DNA of 64,000 bases from Phellopilus nigrolimitatus (GCA_021029095.1 JAJOHG010000012.1:620001-684000); one strand, 5' to 3'; positions 25,359 to 37,746 are shown, counted from the first letter of the stretch. The notes: generated from the sequence alone by a model not told the origin. Program-made: numbers and translations.

Positions 25359-26598
25359 TTTATGCACTGGAGTGTCCGGACTGATGTTTGAAGTGCCATT
25401 TCTACTCTTTTGCGTCAGATCGAAATGTCAAGAAATAGCCCATGACTCCGATCCACATTATGCTTTCTTTTCTTTGTGTACAGCTCATTTACTTGCAGTA
25501 CAAATGCAATGAACAGGCTGTGCCTTTCACCTTTCAACCGGATCTTTTATTTTCAATCATTGTCCAAGAACCATATCGCTCGAGCTTTACTCCTGCGAAT
25601 GTCTGGGCTTTTAATCTTTCTAATTCTGTGACCCCCAGATCGTATAGATATTCCTAAGTATGTTTTCTTTAGCCCTTCACTCCGACACTCATTCGCTCGT
25701 AGTTTCTGTCTCTTAAACCAAGATAAACGCTGGCACCCCTTATGGTGTTCAGTGTATGCCTGTAACGACCCATACTACATGAATAAAGGATAAATGGTCC
25801 TTTATGTACTTCATCGAGCACGAAAAAAACAATGTAAGATTACCGAAGCAGGCGGCACGCGAAGGGGCCAATAGAGGTCTTTTGCTTTCAATCCGAGGTG
25901 CGATTAGCCCGGATTGAAAACGAACGTTCCTCGGAATGAAAATAAGCGAATGGCGTGAGAAGCAGTGACTAATGCATGGCCGAGAAGATGGCCGACTCGG
26001 CACAACAGCTAGCGAGCTTGTCACGCATCGGATCGATCTACAGAGGTAATCGATCGATGCTGCCTAAAACGGAGAAAACGAGTCGGAATTTCTATTTTCA
26101 GCGGAGCCGATCGCTTACATAGCACATTTTATACACCTTTGCTTGTCCTCCATTAAATTATTAGCTTAAGATTATGACCATGACGATTAAATGGCTAGTA
26201 AATGCCTCATTTGGTGTTTGCAACTCCTAGAGGACACTTTGGTGGCGCAAGACTAATTTTTATGGTAGGTGTTACATCGTGTTACGCTGTGCAGTGCGCT
26301 GAGGCGTCGAACTTTCCATGATTATTAATGCAACCTATTTTAGGATATGCCGAGATATCGAAGCCCGGCACAGGGCCTGCTAAGCGAGCAAGGTCTGATT
26401 GATACGAGTGCAGCCTCGGATTGATACTAGGCCTCTGATTGATAGCAAAAGACCTCTAATCTGATTTGGATGCTCGTAATCGTGACGTACTGCAGATTTT
26501 CAGAGGTTGTCAATGTCGTCTCTTTGAAAACATGAGATGAACTATAATATTAACACTAATCAATAAACTGTAACTTCAGTTCGACCGTTATCAAGAAT
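25359..26598. other. Intergenic between convergent mitofusin and tetraspanin genes
   Basis: 1.2 kb of 3' flanks without a gene. It holds three copies of a GATTGATA motif at 26394-26445. Confidence 0.55.
26394..26445. repeat. Three spaced GATTGATA copies
   Basis: TCTGATTGATA, TCGGATTGATA and TCTGATTGATA occur within about 50 bases, followed by a fourth partial copy (TCTGATTTGG). Imperfect tandem repeat with a period of about 20 bases; no function assigned. Confidence 0.5.
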
Positions 26599-28427
26599 TC
26601 ATCCTGAAGTGATACTCGAGGATGCAGTCTTTCCTTCACGTGCGTGCCTGTACTCCTTATCTTCTCTACTGAATCCAATTCCCGACTCGGTGCGCGCCAT
26701 TGGCGGAGGTATCCTTGTCACTCCTCCGTCTCGTGCGAAGTGCTCCAGCAGTCTATGCGCGTCCGCGCGTACGTCGGCCCCACGCAAGCGGTACTGCTTC
26801 GGAATGAGCCCCTTCCCGAATGAGTGCGTCACATGGTTTGCACAGAGCAGCGAGACGATAATGTTTACAATGTGCAGTGGAACGGCGGCGAACACTAAGC
26901 GCCATAATGTCCCCAGGTTCGCGCGCTCGAAGCGCAAAAGCGGGCCTTTGCATCCTGGTAGCTGCGTTCGCGGAAAGCAGCGCGGGCCAAACGCTGCTTC
27001 ATGCAAGGGGTCTGCAAAGCCGCAGCAGCGCAGGCTGTCTTGGATGGCCGTACGTCCCGAATCTGTGTACCACTGTGACCAGGCGAGGTTGAGCTTGAGG
27101 TCGAGGGAGAAGGCGGCGCGCTTGTAAGAGACGTAGCCGACGCTTAACAGAGAAACGAGCGCGGGCCATAGGAGGATGGCATATATAGCGAGCAATGGAC
27201 GGGAGTTTAGGAGCGTTCCAGTAATCCCAACAAGTGCAGCGAGCAGTAAAAGCGAGGCAGAAAGTGTGATAAGAATCAGGACGTCGGCGTCGGCAACGAG
27301 CATCACATCTGCATGCTCCCAAGCTTATTGGCGAAGGAAAACATGTCAGATCTGCAGAATATTTCAGCCGAAGGAAGGGAAGACCCACTTTGATACCATG
27401 TAAGAATGGAGTAAATCAGCGCTGCAATGCTGTAGCCAAATAAAGAGAAAACAGACAAGAGTAGACTCCACTTGTATCCCGACCAGCGGCCGACGGACTC
27501 GAATCCAAGACCAACGTCTCTTGAGTCAAAACCAAGCTCACCGGGGATGACGTCCAGTTTGCCGGCCCCACCATTATCCATGGAAGTACGCCGCGCTAGG
27601 TTTCTGACCCCCGACGGCCTCGGCCATCTGTGGGTGAATTTGTCTGTTATGTCAACCCCAGAGCATAAAAACGTGCGTCCAGAATCGGTAGATGACACAG
27701 AAGCGTAACTTCGGGAAGTCCGAGAACTTCCTGTACTTGATGCGGAGCCTATCCTGACAGGGTCAGGCCTACTACTGGAAGCCTGAGAGAAGAAGCCACT
27801 TCCGAGAGATGGTATTTTCAGGTGACTCTTGAGGCGGCCAGCGTGAGCGCTTAACACAGTCGATGGAATCCACAGAGTGCGAAGAACTTTTGACGCAGAC
27901 GAGTCGGAATCCGACACTACAGAGTTTGTTCGCATTGACTTCGGTCTGAAAGACGAGAAGGGACGTCTGAAAAAGTCAGAGCTATCGACATAGGATTCAC
28001 GTGGGGCATTAAAGTCGGGAGAGGGAAGGCGAGAAATCTGCGAGAACTTCGTTTCATGGGACCAGTTCGTTAGGGTGTGCTCATGGATGTTGGGTCGAGG
28101 AGTGAGTCGAACACTATCAAAATATGACGTGCCTTCCTCGAGTGTGTCGGTGCGATCTGAAACCTGCTGAACGAAAGGGAGAGTAGGGGAAGGCTGATAC
28201 CTTTGAACCAGAAGGATAGTGGGCTTTGAATCCAGGTCGTCTGTGTCTTCCACTTTCACAGTAGGTGTCAACGGGATGTCATAGTCACGGAAAACCGATG
28301 AAGACGCAGAAGGAGAGGAGAAACATGGCTCTTGTGCGATCCTTGGAGAAATACCGCGATGTCGGATAGAACGGCTAGCTAGAGCAGAGGCGGAAGGAGC
28401 AGAAGGCTGTAGACGCAGACCATCCAT
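26599..28427 (-). CDS. Tetraspanin with long Ser-rich N-terminal extension
   Basis: Two exons, 28427-27389 and 27308-26599, joined over an 80-nt intron (donor GTGGGT, acceptor GCAG), give 582 residues. The first 315 residues are Ser/Pro/Arg-rich and disordered. Then come span 1 (WSLLLSVFSLFGYSIAALIY), span 2 (DVLILITLSASLLLLAALVG), span 3 (PLLAIYAILLWPALVSLLSV), a large outer loop with CCGF plus two further Cys (GPRCFPR, PGCKG), and span 4 (VFAAVPLHIVNIIVSLLCAN). The CCG motif and Cys pattern define tetraspanins, which organise membrane microdomains and in fungi affect polarised growth. The long N-terminal tail is larger than in animal tetraspanins. The start is the first Met of the frame; an upstream exon cannot be excluded. 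Confidence 0.88.
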
Positions 28428-29062
28428 GACCAGAAAGCAATGATAATGGGTGCCGACTGGAGCTCGAGGGCTTCATGTTGCTCAAGCTTGGGGTGTTCGT
28501 GGCTGACTGACAGGTTTGCGAGTAGGGCTGACAGATCTCACTTTTTGAGTCATATTTCCATCGTCTTCCCCGTTGGATGGACGAAAAAGAAACACTGCTC
28601 GGACATACAGACGAGAGAAAAATTGTGATCTTCGAATGCGAATAAACGGGTCTGTATATGGACTTTTTTGATTGGCGAAAAGAGGATGATCGGCCTCTGC
28701 TGTTGTCTGATCGCTTCGTCTCTCTCGTTCTGCATCGATGAACAAAACAACATCTGAATAGTCTGGCTATACTGCATACCGAACGCGCCAAGTGCGAGTT
28801 ATACGGTTATATACTAAGCCCATGGATCATCAAGCAGGAGACGTTGTTGAACTTCCTTTCGGTCATACATGAGCATATTGGCAGTGGATCAGATCCCACA
28901 CCTGAGCACAAGCAAAAAATTCCTGGTCTCAGAGTGCTCCCCATAACAATGGGTAGGTTTCATATTGCCTTATAATATCTCAATCGTCTGAAGAGCACGA
29001 AGTGCCGCGGATTTTCCGGAAGTCACAGACCTCGCACAAGTCATCAAATTTGCGATTAGAAG
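28428..29062. other. Intergenic between tetraspanin start and decayed F-box locus
   Basis: No intact gene. An open stretch near 28825-28950 (plus) ends at a GTAGG donor-like site and might be an upstream fragment of the decayed F-box locus, but the frame could not be connected. Confidence 0.4.
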
Positions 29063-30062
29063 CTCAAAAGGCTCTCCGACGTTAAGGGGAGCCAGAAAAT
29101 TGCTCTTTTACAAAAGCAACTCAATGCACTAGTGATTCATCATGGGATCTTATCGGTTCCCGTAGAGCTACTCAGTCCGATCTTGGAGTTGGCAATCAAA
29201 AAAACACCTACGACACGCGCCCTTGGCAGGATAAGCAGCATGAACCCGACCTTATTATCACATGTATCGCGGCGCTTTCAAGATAGAGTACTTAGGATGT
29301 CCAAGCTCTGGACGTCTGTTTCCAACAGATTCAGCGAGTCTCGCTTGAATACATTTATAGATCGCAGCGACGGGCTCGACGTTGAGCTTTACCTCCCACC
29401 TGACAGCATCAAACTTCCGTGCATCCTCCAGCAGAGCGCAAGGCGTTGGAAGTCCCTCATCGTTCTTGCAGGCGCGGAAGATCTGAGCATCGAGTGACTG
29501 CATGTGTTTGTTCGAAAAAGCCCATGGCCTCCGCCTCCCTCGATTGCGCTCCCTAAATCTCACCTACATCGTGCCGTTCGACCTCGCAGAGGATGATGAG
29601 GAAGAGAATATTGACGATTCGGATGTCGCTATGGGCGAACTTACGACGATAACGTCCATTTCTACGGCTCCTGCGACATGCCGCAGCTTGTCAAGCCCTC
29701 GACGTGCAACATCACCCCGCGCGTACAGGTTGCACGTTCGGAGGTGCTGAACTCTTTCAGCCGGGCGTTCATCGGGCACCTTAATCCTTACTGGAAAAGT
29801 CTACACAAATTCCTCGCCGCTGCGCGCTCGCTCACACCCCAAGCTCTCACTGAACGAGGTAATGTCTAGGGGCTTCACCGTAACCGGTCCCGATGAGCTG
29901 CCGGGTGTGCTGCGGCTCGACATTTTGATCGACAAGGACGTTCTATTCCAAGGCTTTGTTGCTGCCCTGCGGACGTCCGTCCTGTCAGAACTCACGCTCA
30001 CCCTTAACATCGAAGATGACCTCCGCTTGGCGATCGCGTCGTCTGCTTTTTCACAGTCATGA
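29063..30062 (+). pseudogene. Decayed F-box/LRR gene
   Basis: The left part encodes a coiled-coil leader and F-box in one frame (LLQKQLNALVIHHGILSVPVELLSPILELAI, written here in parts: LLQKQLNALV, then VPVELLSPILELAI, then LLSHVSRRFQD). That frame hits TGA at 29495-29497. The LRR part goes on in the next frame (LRLPRLRSLNLTYIVPFDL, 29530-29640), returns to the first frame (FYGSCDMPQLVK, about 29660) and shifts again (KLSLNEVMSRGFTVTGPDEL, after about 29830). No introns with usual sites explain these three changes. The order of segments is that of agaricomycete F-box proteins, so this is most likely a pseudogene. Confidence 0.6.
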
Positions 30063-30378
30063 ACCCGCACCTCTGTGCGAACATTAGTCATTAAAATGTC
30101 GATCAACAATAGACCGCGCGGATTTGTGGACGAGCGGGACATTTGACCTGCCATTCGACCGTCTTCTACACATCCAGTCTTCGTGAAGATTAAATACCGC
30201 CACCGCGAATCCAGTGTATATTGTGAAATTAACTGCGAGCTACATTGAAGCCGTAACCAACGAAGGGAAGAGCAAAGACCAGCCGGCGTACAAGAATAAC
30301 GCCATGCAACTCGCATCAAGGCACCAACTTGTCCTTAGTGCACTGCAGCAATGACATAGGTCTGTCTTACTCCACGAC
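30063..30378. other. Intergenic between decayed F-box locus and V-ATPase gene
   Basis: 316 bases of convergent 3' flank. Nothing recognised. Confidence 0.5.
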
Positions 30379-31426
30379 TTAACCGCACTGTAAAAATCCA
30401 TGTCAACTTCTATCACCGCAGAAGTATAGGTCTTAGTAGACTCACAATCCCGACAGCATCACGAGCTCTGCCGTTCATGATGAGAGCAACGATGAGACCT
30501 GTGTAGTAATTACGCGTCAACTTTTCATTGTGTGCACAGGTTTAGATTGGTAATTACCGTAAAGACCAAGGACTTCGGCGAAAATGAGAATAAGAATCTG
30601 ATTGAACAAGTTCCGTGAGGATGCGCATTCGTTTGGCGTATAAATTATAAACGCACCATTCCGACGAACAGACGTGGCTGCTGTGCTGTACCGCGCACAC
30701 CTGCGTCACCAACAATACCGATGGCGAAGCCAGCAGCGAGACCAGCGAGACCGACCGAAAGACCAGCACCGAGCTGGACAAACCCGCGGAAGAGGGGCAT
30801 CTTGTATTCCACTGCATGCGAAGGGTAAATCAAGATCAGCTTCAGCGCCGGCAGGCAATGCGAAGCCTAAATGAGGGTACGCACAATCTCCCGAAATGAG
30901 CACCGACACGACGAGACCGTAAATCTTTGGGAATTGGTACATCAGCGAAATATTTCGTGTGGCGGCATAACAGAAAACGCGTACCGCAATGATACCAGCC
31001 ATGACGACGGGTACGACACACTTCATCATTAGGTCTGGCCGGAGTACGGACATAGCAGAAATGCCGACACCAGACTTGGCTGTTCCATAACTGAGAACAT
31101 GAGACGTTTATTAGTCTCATTCCTTCCTGACTTCAATTTCTCGCCACAGCAAAGCTCACCTAGCACCGATTGCTGCAATAACGAATGTGTGATCAGTCAT
31201 TGCAGACGTGATACGCCGACAGGAAAACTTACAAGTGAATACAATGGCACACGTGCAGCCCTGTAAAGCAGAACACGCCGCACGCACCATCAGTCTGCTG
31301 TCCAACATAAACGACCACCCTTGGGTTCGCTCGACTCGTAGCGAAGCTACGCCCCGACCGTCGTAAAGACAAAACACGCACCAAGGCACCGAAGAAGGGG
31401 GCATAGACAGGGCAGTACTCAGACAT
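30379..31426 (-). CDS. VMA3: V-type ATPase proteolipid subunit c
   Basis: Subunit of the Vo membrane ring that carries protons into vacuoles. Nine exons (31426-31382, 31260-31233, 31172-31160, 31090-30985, 30924-30885, 30811-30657, 30597-30558, 30498-30446, 30387-30379) sum to exactly 162 residues, the normal family length of about 160. Four spans are clear: [18 protein letters not shown], then [20 protein letters not shown] leading to [29 protein letters not shown] and [20 protein letters not shown]. The proton-binding Glu is in [10 protein letters not shown] of span 4. Exon 3 is only 13 nt and the last coding exon 9 nt (Cys-Gly-stop). If the final intron were retained the tail would change but the four spans would stay. 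Confidence 0.93.
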
Positions 31427-31690
31427 TTTGAGTGGCGGTGAAGACAAAAAGACGGTTGAAGCGTGAAAAGAGGTAGGACGTTACTGTTGAACGTTTGTTG
31501 AGCTTGGCGGAGGCTAAAGAAATCGTGTCTGTGCGCAGGTGACTATACGGAGATACCCGTGACGCGCGTCAAGCCGTAATTCAAGCGGAGCTTAATTCGC
31601 GGTGGCGTCGTGATCATTGTATAAAAATCCAAGAAAAGGCTACGCTATGCTACACTTAATGATATGGTACTGATCAGATAAATAATGTGT

Positions 31691-33551
31691 CTAATGGGAA
31701 ATGTGAAACGTGCTAAGCTCATAATCGCGCTCACTGCGCACCGTCCCAGGCTCCCTTCTCTTGTGAATCCCGGGCCGATGCAACTTGTTGTCAACGTTGT
31801 CAATATCCAGCTCCTCCCCCAAGTTCCCGATGAACGTCTCCGAAACCTTTAAGTGAGACATCGTACGCAAGTATGGGATGCTCACTGTGCGAGGTTCGCC
31901 GGCGCTCCGGAGGTTCAGCATGAGTCGGCAGATCATCATTGCTGTGATGAGAGCCGAGAAGGGGGCATTAATGGCTTGGATGTCCGGCTGCGAGGTGTCA
32001 GCTGGGTAATATAGCACTAGACCCTCTGTGGATTGTGTACATACCGGACCTATCTGTATACAGTGTTAGCGTGGCTAAACCGGACAACATGATAAAAAAA
32101 GCTGACCACATAAGTTAGGACATTCGCGAGATTGACGAAGAATATCACTCTGCGAAAAAGCTCCATTAAGATTCGTATATTGAAGTATAAAAGCTATCGA
32201 CACGCACAGAAAATACAAGACACCTAGATGAGACTTAAGTCGCAGTCGCAAAATAAACTCTCGGGATAAAGTGGACGTACCATCTCGAAGCATAAGCACT
32301 ATGATACCACCATTTACGGAACCCTGTCTCCTTAGTATGAAGACCCTGACAATTGTCATAACGAAGATCAAGGATGGAAAGATGAGTTGCCCAATCCAAA
32401 AGGCAGCGAAGCCTGCAATGTCTACCATTAGACTCGCTCCTGAAAAAAATGAGATTCAACATACGATCTCCTCTATGCAATCATATCAACGTCAGTTTAC
32501 ATGAAGACATATATGGATAGCTCACTGAGTTGGCTTTCCTGTCAGAATGCAGCCAACCTGGCCTGAAGTAGAGTATCTAAGTATGTGCTTCAGAAGATCT
32601 GTGTTTGACCTACCTTCAGGTATCGGAACAGGAACTCCCCCAGCAACAGCCCACTTCATATACTGGTAAGTTATGAGGTATTCACGAGTCGGGTCTTCAA
32701 ACCGCTTACACTTTCTATGACGATTTCTACGATGAAAAATGGGATAATAATGAGAAATATCCACTTGGGATATAAATGTCAGACACGCTATGAAAGAAAT
32801 TTCACAGATTTAGACACACACCCATGCACGGCTATATAATGCATAGACGCGGAGAGACAATGTCAAGCCTGTGGAGATGTTGGAAATAATTTGGATTGTC
32901 CCCGGGAATTTTACGAATGTCAAGCATCTATGTAGACACTTTGTTAGCATCGGTTCCCGTAAGCATTACATTGTAGTACGCACTGCTGTGACGATGTAAT
33001 TAAACGAATTTTGTAAAGATTAGACAACAGATCAAATGCGACGAGTGCGCAAGATGTGTAGATTACATGCCTCCGTGGAAAGTGGCAGGAAGAATGCTTG
33101 AAGATCGCAGTCGTCAGATTTCACGTCAGAGCAATGACAATTGGCCTACCCATGATGATAGCACAATAAGAAAGCAGAAGCGTATACCTGTTCTGAATTA
33201 TTTACGGTTAAAGGAATGAGCGCCATGAAACAGACCATAGCGAAAACGACGCACAAAGACCCAAAGGATGGTCGCAAAACTGAATTTTCGTTGCCAAATA
33301 CTGTGCACCTCCCGATCGAATGTGATAAGGTACTCATAAAGGGCGACGGCTGCAGGGTATACATTGCAACAGGGAAAGAAGGATCAGACTTCAGCCAATG
33401 CGTCGGCGCACATTGGACTCACCCCAGCTCGCAGTCGCGTACTGCTTTGCGACAGTCCTGTAAATTATGTCTTACCAGCGGTGCCCGCAATATAGACGAG
33501 TCTTTCTCCGACTCACAAGTGATGTATCCCTGCTGCGGATGCAGGATTCAT
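31691..33551 (-). CDS. DUF6533-type multi-span membrane protein
   Basis: Start ATG at 33551-33549 (MNPASAAGIHH), first intron GTGAGT...TTTACAG, then VAKQYATASW and, across another intron, AVALYEYLITFDREVHSIWQ. The last string is the N-terminal DUF6533 signature of agaricomycete integral membrane proteins. Later exons give IQIISNISTGLTLSLRVYAL (span plus RVYALY motif), PFFIVEIVIES, MKWAVAGGVPVPIPEG and AFWIGQLIFPSLIFVMTIVR, followed by a hydrophilic cytosolic tail ending at 31691. Seven spans are expected; function is unknown. Some middle exon borders (32700-33140) are approximate, so a defect there cannot be excluded. A divergent promoter region of 1.1 kb separates it from the adenylation gene. 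Confidence 0.7.
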
Positions 33552-34684
33552 GGTCCTGGAGTAGAGCCCGAATGTGGCCAGGATACCGTGGCACGATGTA
33601 GCGCGGGATGGCTGGGTCCTCGCCTCTTCCTTAGTTTATGCCAGGAGCAGCGGATAGGGGGCCCCAGAGTGACGACTGTACCCTGCTTTCTTGACACATT
33701 CAGGTAAGACACAAGGACCCTCACCGGTGCCCGCGGGACAGGCCGAAGGCGATGGAAAATGACGGGAGTACGGCAGTTCGCACGCCAATGCTCGGTCGCG
33801 GTATCGCCGCGCGACGAAGGGTATGTTCCCCCGAACCTTGTAACTGCGAAGAACTGATGATCAAACACGGCGACAGAAACAAGTTGGTGACACTCACGGT
33901 GAGCTGCAGGAATAGCATAGAAGTAGAAGAAGGGATAGACAAGCCTTTAACGAACTGCTTGAATATTAGCATGGGATGAACATCCTAAATATGCCGCAAT
34001 ATCTCAGGCATGAACTGTTGGATAAGCGATTGCTTTGTATGTGGCTGGCCCGTCCATAACTTCTTGGCCACGCATTCTTTGCAGACGCTACATATGTAAT
34101 ATGGTTAGCAAAAAAAAGTTCCCGAGATTCGCCCCCGTTTATTATCATTACAGTTGTCGTACTAGTAGAAAATTTGGCTAGCGAGTCAGTCGGGTTCTGC
34201 AATCATCGTCGCCGAGTAATTTGGACCGCTCTGAGCACTGCCAACCGACATGATCATGATCATGAGCTTGCACGAGGTGAAACCGACGAGCAATTCGGTT
34301 ACCTATAGAGATGCCAGTATCATTCCACCCTCGAGGAAGGAAATAGAAACGCTTTTAGTTGACGCGGTAAGAAAACAGGCTGCCGGGTGGCTCTGATTGG
34401 TGGAGTTAGTTACGCGAACCGTCGCGTCGAAGTTCGGCACGGTTTGCTCACGGGCATCGCCTGCATTCTCTACAACGCGTTATCCGCATCTGTTGTAGTG
34501 GTGTACTTTTGGACGGGAGACATGCTATATGTGACAGTCAGGCAACTAAACATTTACAGGAAGATGGTTGTCTCGAACTCGGAAAAGATCTTCAAATAAG
34601 GGTCCAGAGTCAACTCGTTTCTTTCCTTCAATATTCGGACGTCTGTACAGCAAAATAGGCAAACCTCTCCTGAAGACTTAAGAT
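33552..34684. other. Divergent intergenic region
   Basis: 1.1 kb between two divergently oriented starts. Open frames here overlap on both strands and show no domain. It presumably holds both promoters. Confidence 0.5.
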
Positions 34685-37600
34685 ATGTCTCTAGCAACAG
34701 ATGGTTTTCGCACTCCCCAAGCAGCCAAGAGCAAGACGTTCACGGCGCCGCCTCTTGACGGTTCTCTCGCGCTGCATCAATTATACGACTTCCACGGCAC
34801 GCACTCCCCAAAGCACCCGCTGTATGTCTTCGCGACCCCTCAGGACGATGCGAAGACGATGACCTGGGCTGACGCCCAGCGCGGTGTACATCGCGCTGTT
34901 GCATTTGTGGCTAACGCAATGGCAAATGTACCCGGGAACCCAGAAGCTCCGCCGACTGTCGCGATACTGGCTAATTCTGGTCGGCATATTATTCATTTTT
35001 TTCCCTGCGCAATTATGAGCTCAAGCTAATTATATCTGTTTTCGAGATAGATACGATCACCTACCAATGTTTTCTCGTGGGTCTCTTGCGCGCGGGCATC
35101 CAGCCATTCCCCATCTCTATCCGCAACTCGCCGGTCGGAGTCGCGCACATGCTCCTCCAGACGCCCGCCGCACACCTTTTCGTCAGTGCGGACGAGGCTA
35201 TGCAGGGCGTTGCCAAGAATGCGCTGGCTGAGATCGAGCTTGCAGAAAGTAAAGAAAAGAAAGGCGAAAGCGAGAGACGCCGGGTGCAGGTCCTCAATAT
35301 GCCGATCTTCAATGACCTCTTCCCTGCTGATGGATCAAATGCAAAATTCGAACTTTTACCTCCGACAGAGCGACCTGATCTGGATTCGCCCGCGCTCATC
35401 CTCCATTCCTCTGGTGGGTAATCGTTATTTAAATCCATAGGAATCACACATCAACTTAATAAATCATTTATTTCAGGCTCTACTGCTTTCCCAAAATTGA
35501 GGACACTGACTCATCGAATTCTATTGGAGTGGGCGCGTACACCATGTGAGTTTTATACAAATTCAAATTAAAGTATCAGGAATGAAGTATACTTCAAGGG
35601 TTCGGGGAGAGGGACCTACATGGAGAAACGATGGCCGTGCACGCCCTCCCACTCTTCCGTACGTTCTTCGCACCATCATATCTAAAGGCTCGCTCAACCA
35701 AATAATACCAAGACGCCTCGGGATTCTTCCACACTTGCTGGGCCGTGAGCATTACATGAGTCTCCCCGCGTCGACTTTTCATACTCATTACTTCCTGTCT
35801 TTTTCAAGCCAAGCACCGGAATGACCCTTTCGCTCTTCCACCCAGCGACGCCTCCAGTTGGCCTGACACCGGATAGACAGCTGGAGAGCTGCGTCGCGAC
35901 GAGAACTACACTTCTCTTCGGGATCCCCCATTTCATGGAGGTTCGTCCTTTATATTATATATATATAGCTGTGTCGTCTTCTTTTAGATAGACTCTAGTA
36001 TGAATCTGACTGGCGATCCAGGCATGGAGCACTGAGGCGGAGAGCGTCGAGGTGCTCAAGAAGCTCAAGGGCTTAGTAAGTCAGGCGAATCTGGAAATGA
36101 GAAATGTGCTCATCATAGGATTTGTTCTTCGTGATAACTTGTTATTCGCAGATCTTTGGCGGCGCGCCTCTCAGCAAGAGTGTCGGAGACCTGCTGGAGT
36201 CGAAGGGTGTCCCGCTCTGGCATATCTACGGAGCGTGAGTGTCTCTTCTTCCTCTCGTCGTTTGTTTTCCTTTCTGTCTTCAATCATCCCTTGTTCACAA
36301 TAGTAACTCACTTTTATTCTTTTCCTTCTGCCCGTAGGACGGAAATCGGCGTAGTAGCGAGTTGCATGCCAAGTACGTACACATGCTTATCGAAGTCCAG
36401 GTGTTCTCAAATCGCTCGGGACTTTAATGTAAATTGTCTGTGTTTTGGGAAAACCAGAACTGTCCTTGGAGCACGGCTGGGAGTATATGTTCTTCTCTCC
36501 CCACGTGAACCCAGTGTTCGTTCCGCAAGGGGACGACAATGGCACTGTTGAGCTGCTGCTCAAAGTACGATCGCCGATCTAAATTACATACTAGTAATTA
36601 ATGAATTCGATGCTGTCAACTCTAGCCGAATACAACGCACACGCCGTCCGTCACGAACACTTCTTTTTCAGAGGAAGATGTGTATGCGACCAGCGACCTC
36701 CTCATCCGCCATCCGTCGGTTGAGGGTCTCTATAAGATCCACGGCCGCGCGGACGACCAGATCATGCTATCTTCGGGAGAGAAGGTAATGCAAATAATAC
36801 CTTTTCCCCTCCCTTTCATTGACTTTCTGTTATTCTCCTTGTGAATGCATTCATTTTTATGATCGCTGACCGCGTGCTAAGACGAACCCAGGCCCCTTAG
36901 GCGAGTAGCCGGAATTCTATGTCGTTCTTGACGTCCTTTTACTACGCCTATCCAGAGCATATCATGACGCGCAGTCCCCTCATCGCAAACGCGCTCATGT
37001 TCGGGCGCGGTCGGTTCCAGAACGGAGTCATCATTGAGCCTGCGGTGCCCTTCGCATTTGACCCGGCGGACGGAACGCGGTTGGCAAAGTTCCGGAATGA
37101 GATATGGTGCGCAACCACCGTTTTCCTTTCTCTTTTGATTTAAGGCCATGGCGAAAAACTATTTTGCAGGCCATACGTCGAACAAGCCACCGCGTTCGCG
37201 CCGACGCACTCGCGTATTTTCAAGGAGGTATGTTTGGCTCGTACGCATGGCATTGAATGTACACCCAAACCCATCTTTAGATGATCATCGTGACGGACCC
37301 AGCGAAGCCGTTCGAGTACACGCCGAAGGGGAACCCCCGCCGGCATGTCTCCGTCGCTCTATATAGTGCAGAGATCGACGCAGTGTATGCGGCAGTTGAA
37401 GCACAGACTGACAGTGGGCCATCAGTCCCCAGTAGCTGGAGAGAGAGCGAGGCGCGTGAATACGCGCGGACGCTCATTAATAAGGTCTTGAAGAACCCCG
37501 TGCGGGATGAGGATGACATCTTTGAGCACGGGTGCGACAGGTATGTCAGCAAAGGTCTGAGGTAGGAAAACGCTGATGACTAGGTATTACCCATTCAGTC

Positions 37601-37746
37601 TTCAGGCAACGTGGATTCGGAACTCAATCTTGCACGCGTTTCGCCAGACCGAGGTCCCCACGGGTGAGGTTGGGTCGAGCTTTGTTTTCGAATATCCAAG
37701 TGTGGCATCCCTCGGACAGGCCATCGTAAAGATTGCTCAATCTTAA
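34685..37746 (+). CDS. Adenylate-forming enzyme with carrier domain (A-T), no reductase domain
   Basis: Sixteen exons sum exactly to 674 residues. The adenylation domain contains ALILHSSGSTAFPK (the P-loop-like A3 motif, shortened), ALPLFHASGFF (A4-type), IFGGAPLSKSV, YGATEIGVV (A5) and IHGRADDQIMLSSGEK (A7/A8). A carrier domain follows with EHGCDSLQATW; Ser626 is the 4'-phosphopantetheine site. The protein stops about 40 residues later (SVASLGQAIVKIAQS). Related fungal adenylate-forming reductases (A-T-R) carry about 350-400 more residues with a Rossmann NADPH fold; none is found in the 350 bases before the next gene. It probably activates a carboxylic acid; the substrate is not readable. 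One exon is 19 nt and the intron after it begins with GC. Confidence 0.85.
36901..36955 (+). other. Candidate GC-AG intron in the adenylation gene
   Basis: TTAG|GCGAGT at 36901 and CCAG at 36955 join NPGPL to EHIMTRSPLIANALMFGRG in frame. The donor matches the usual GC-AG type (AG|GC.AGT) except for one base. The GT donors nearby break the frame. Confidence 0.65.
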
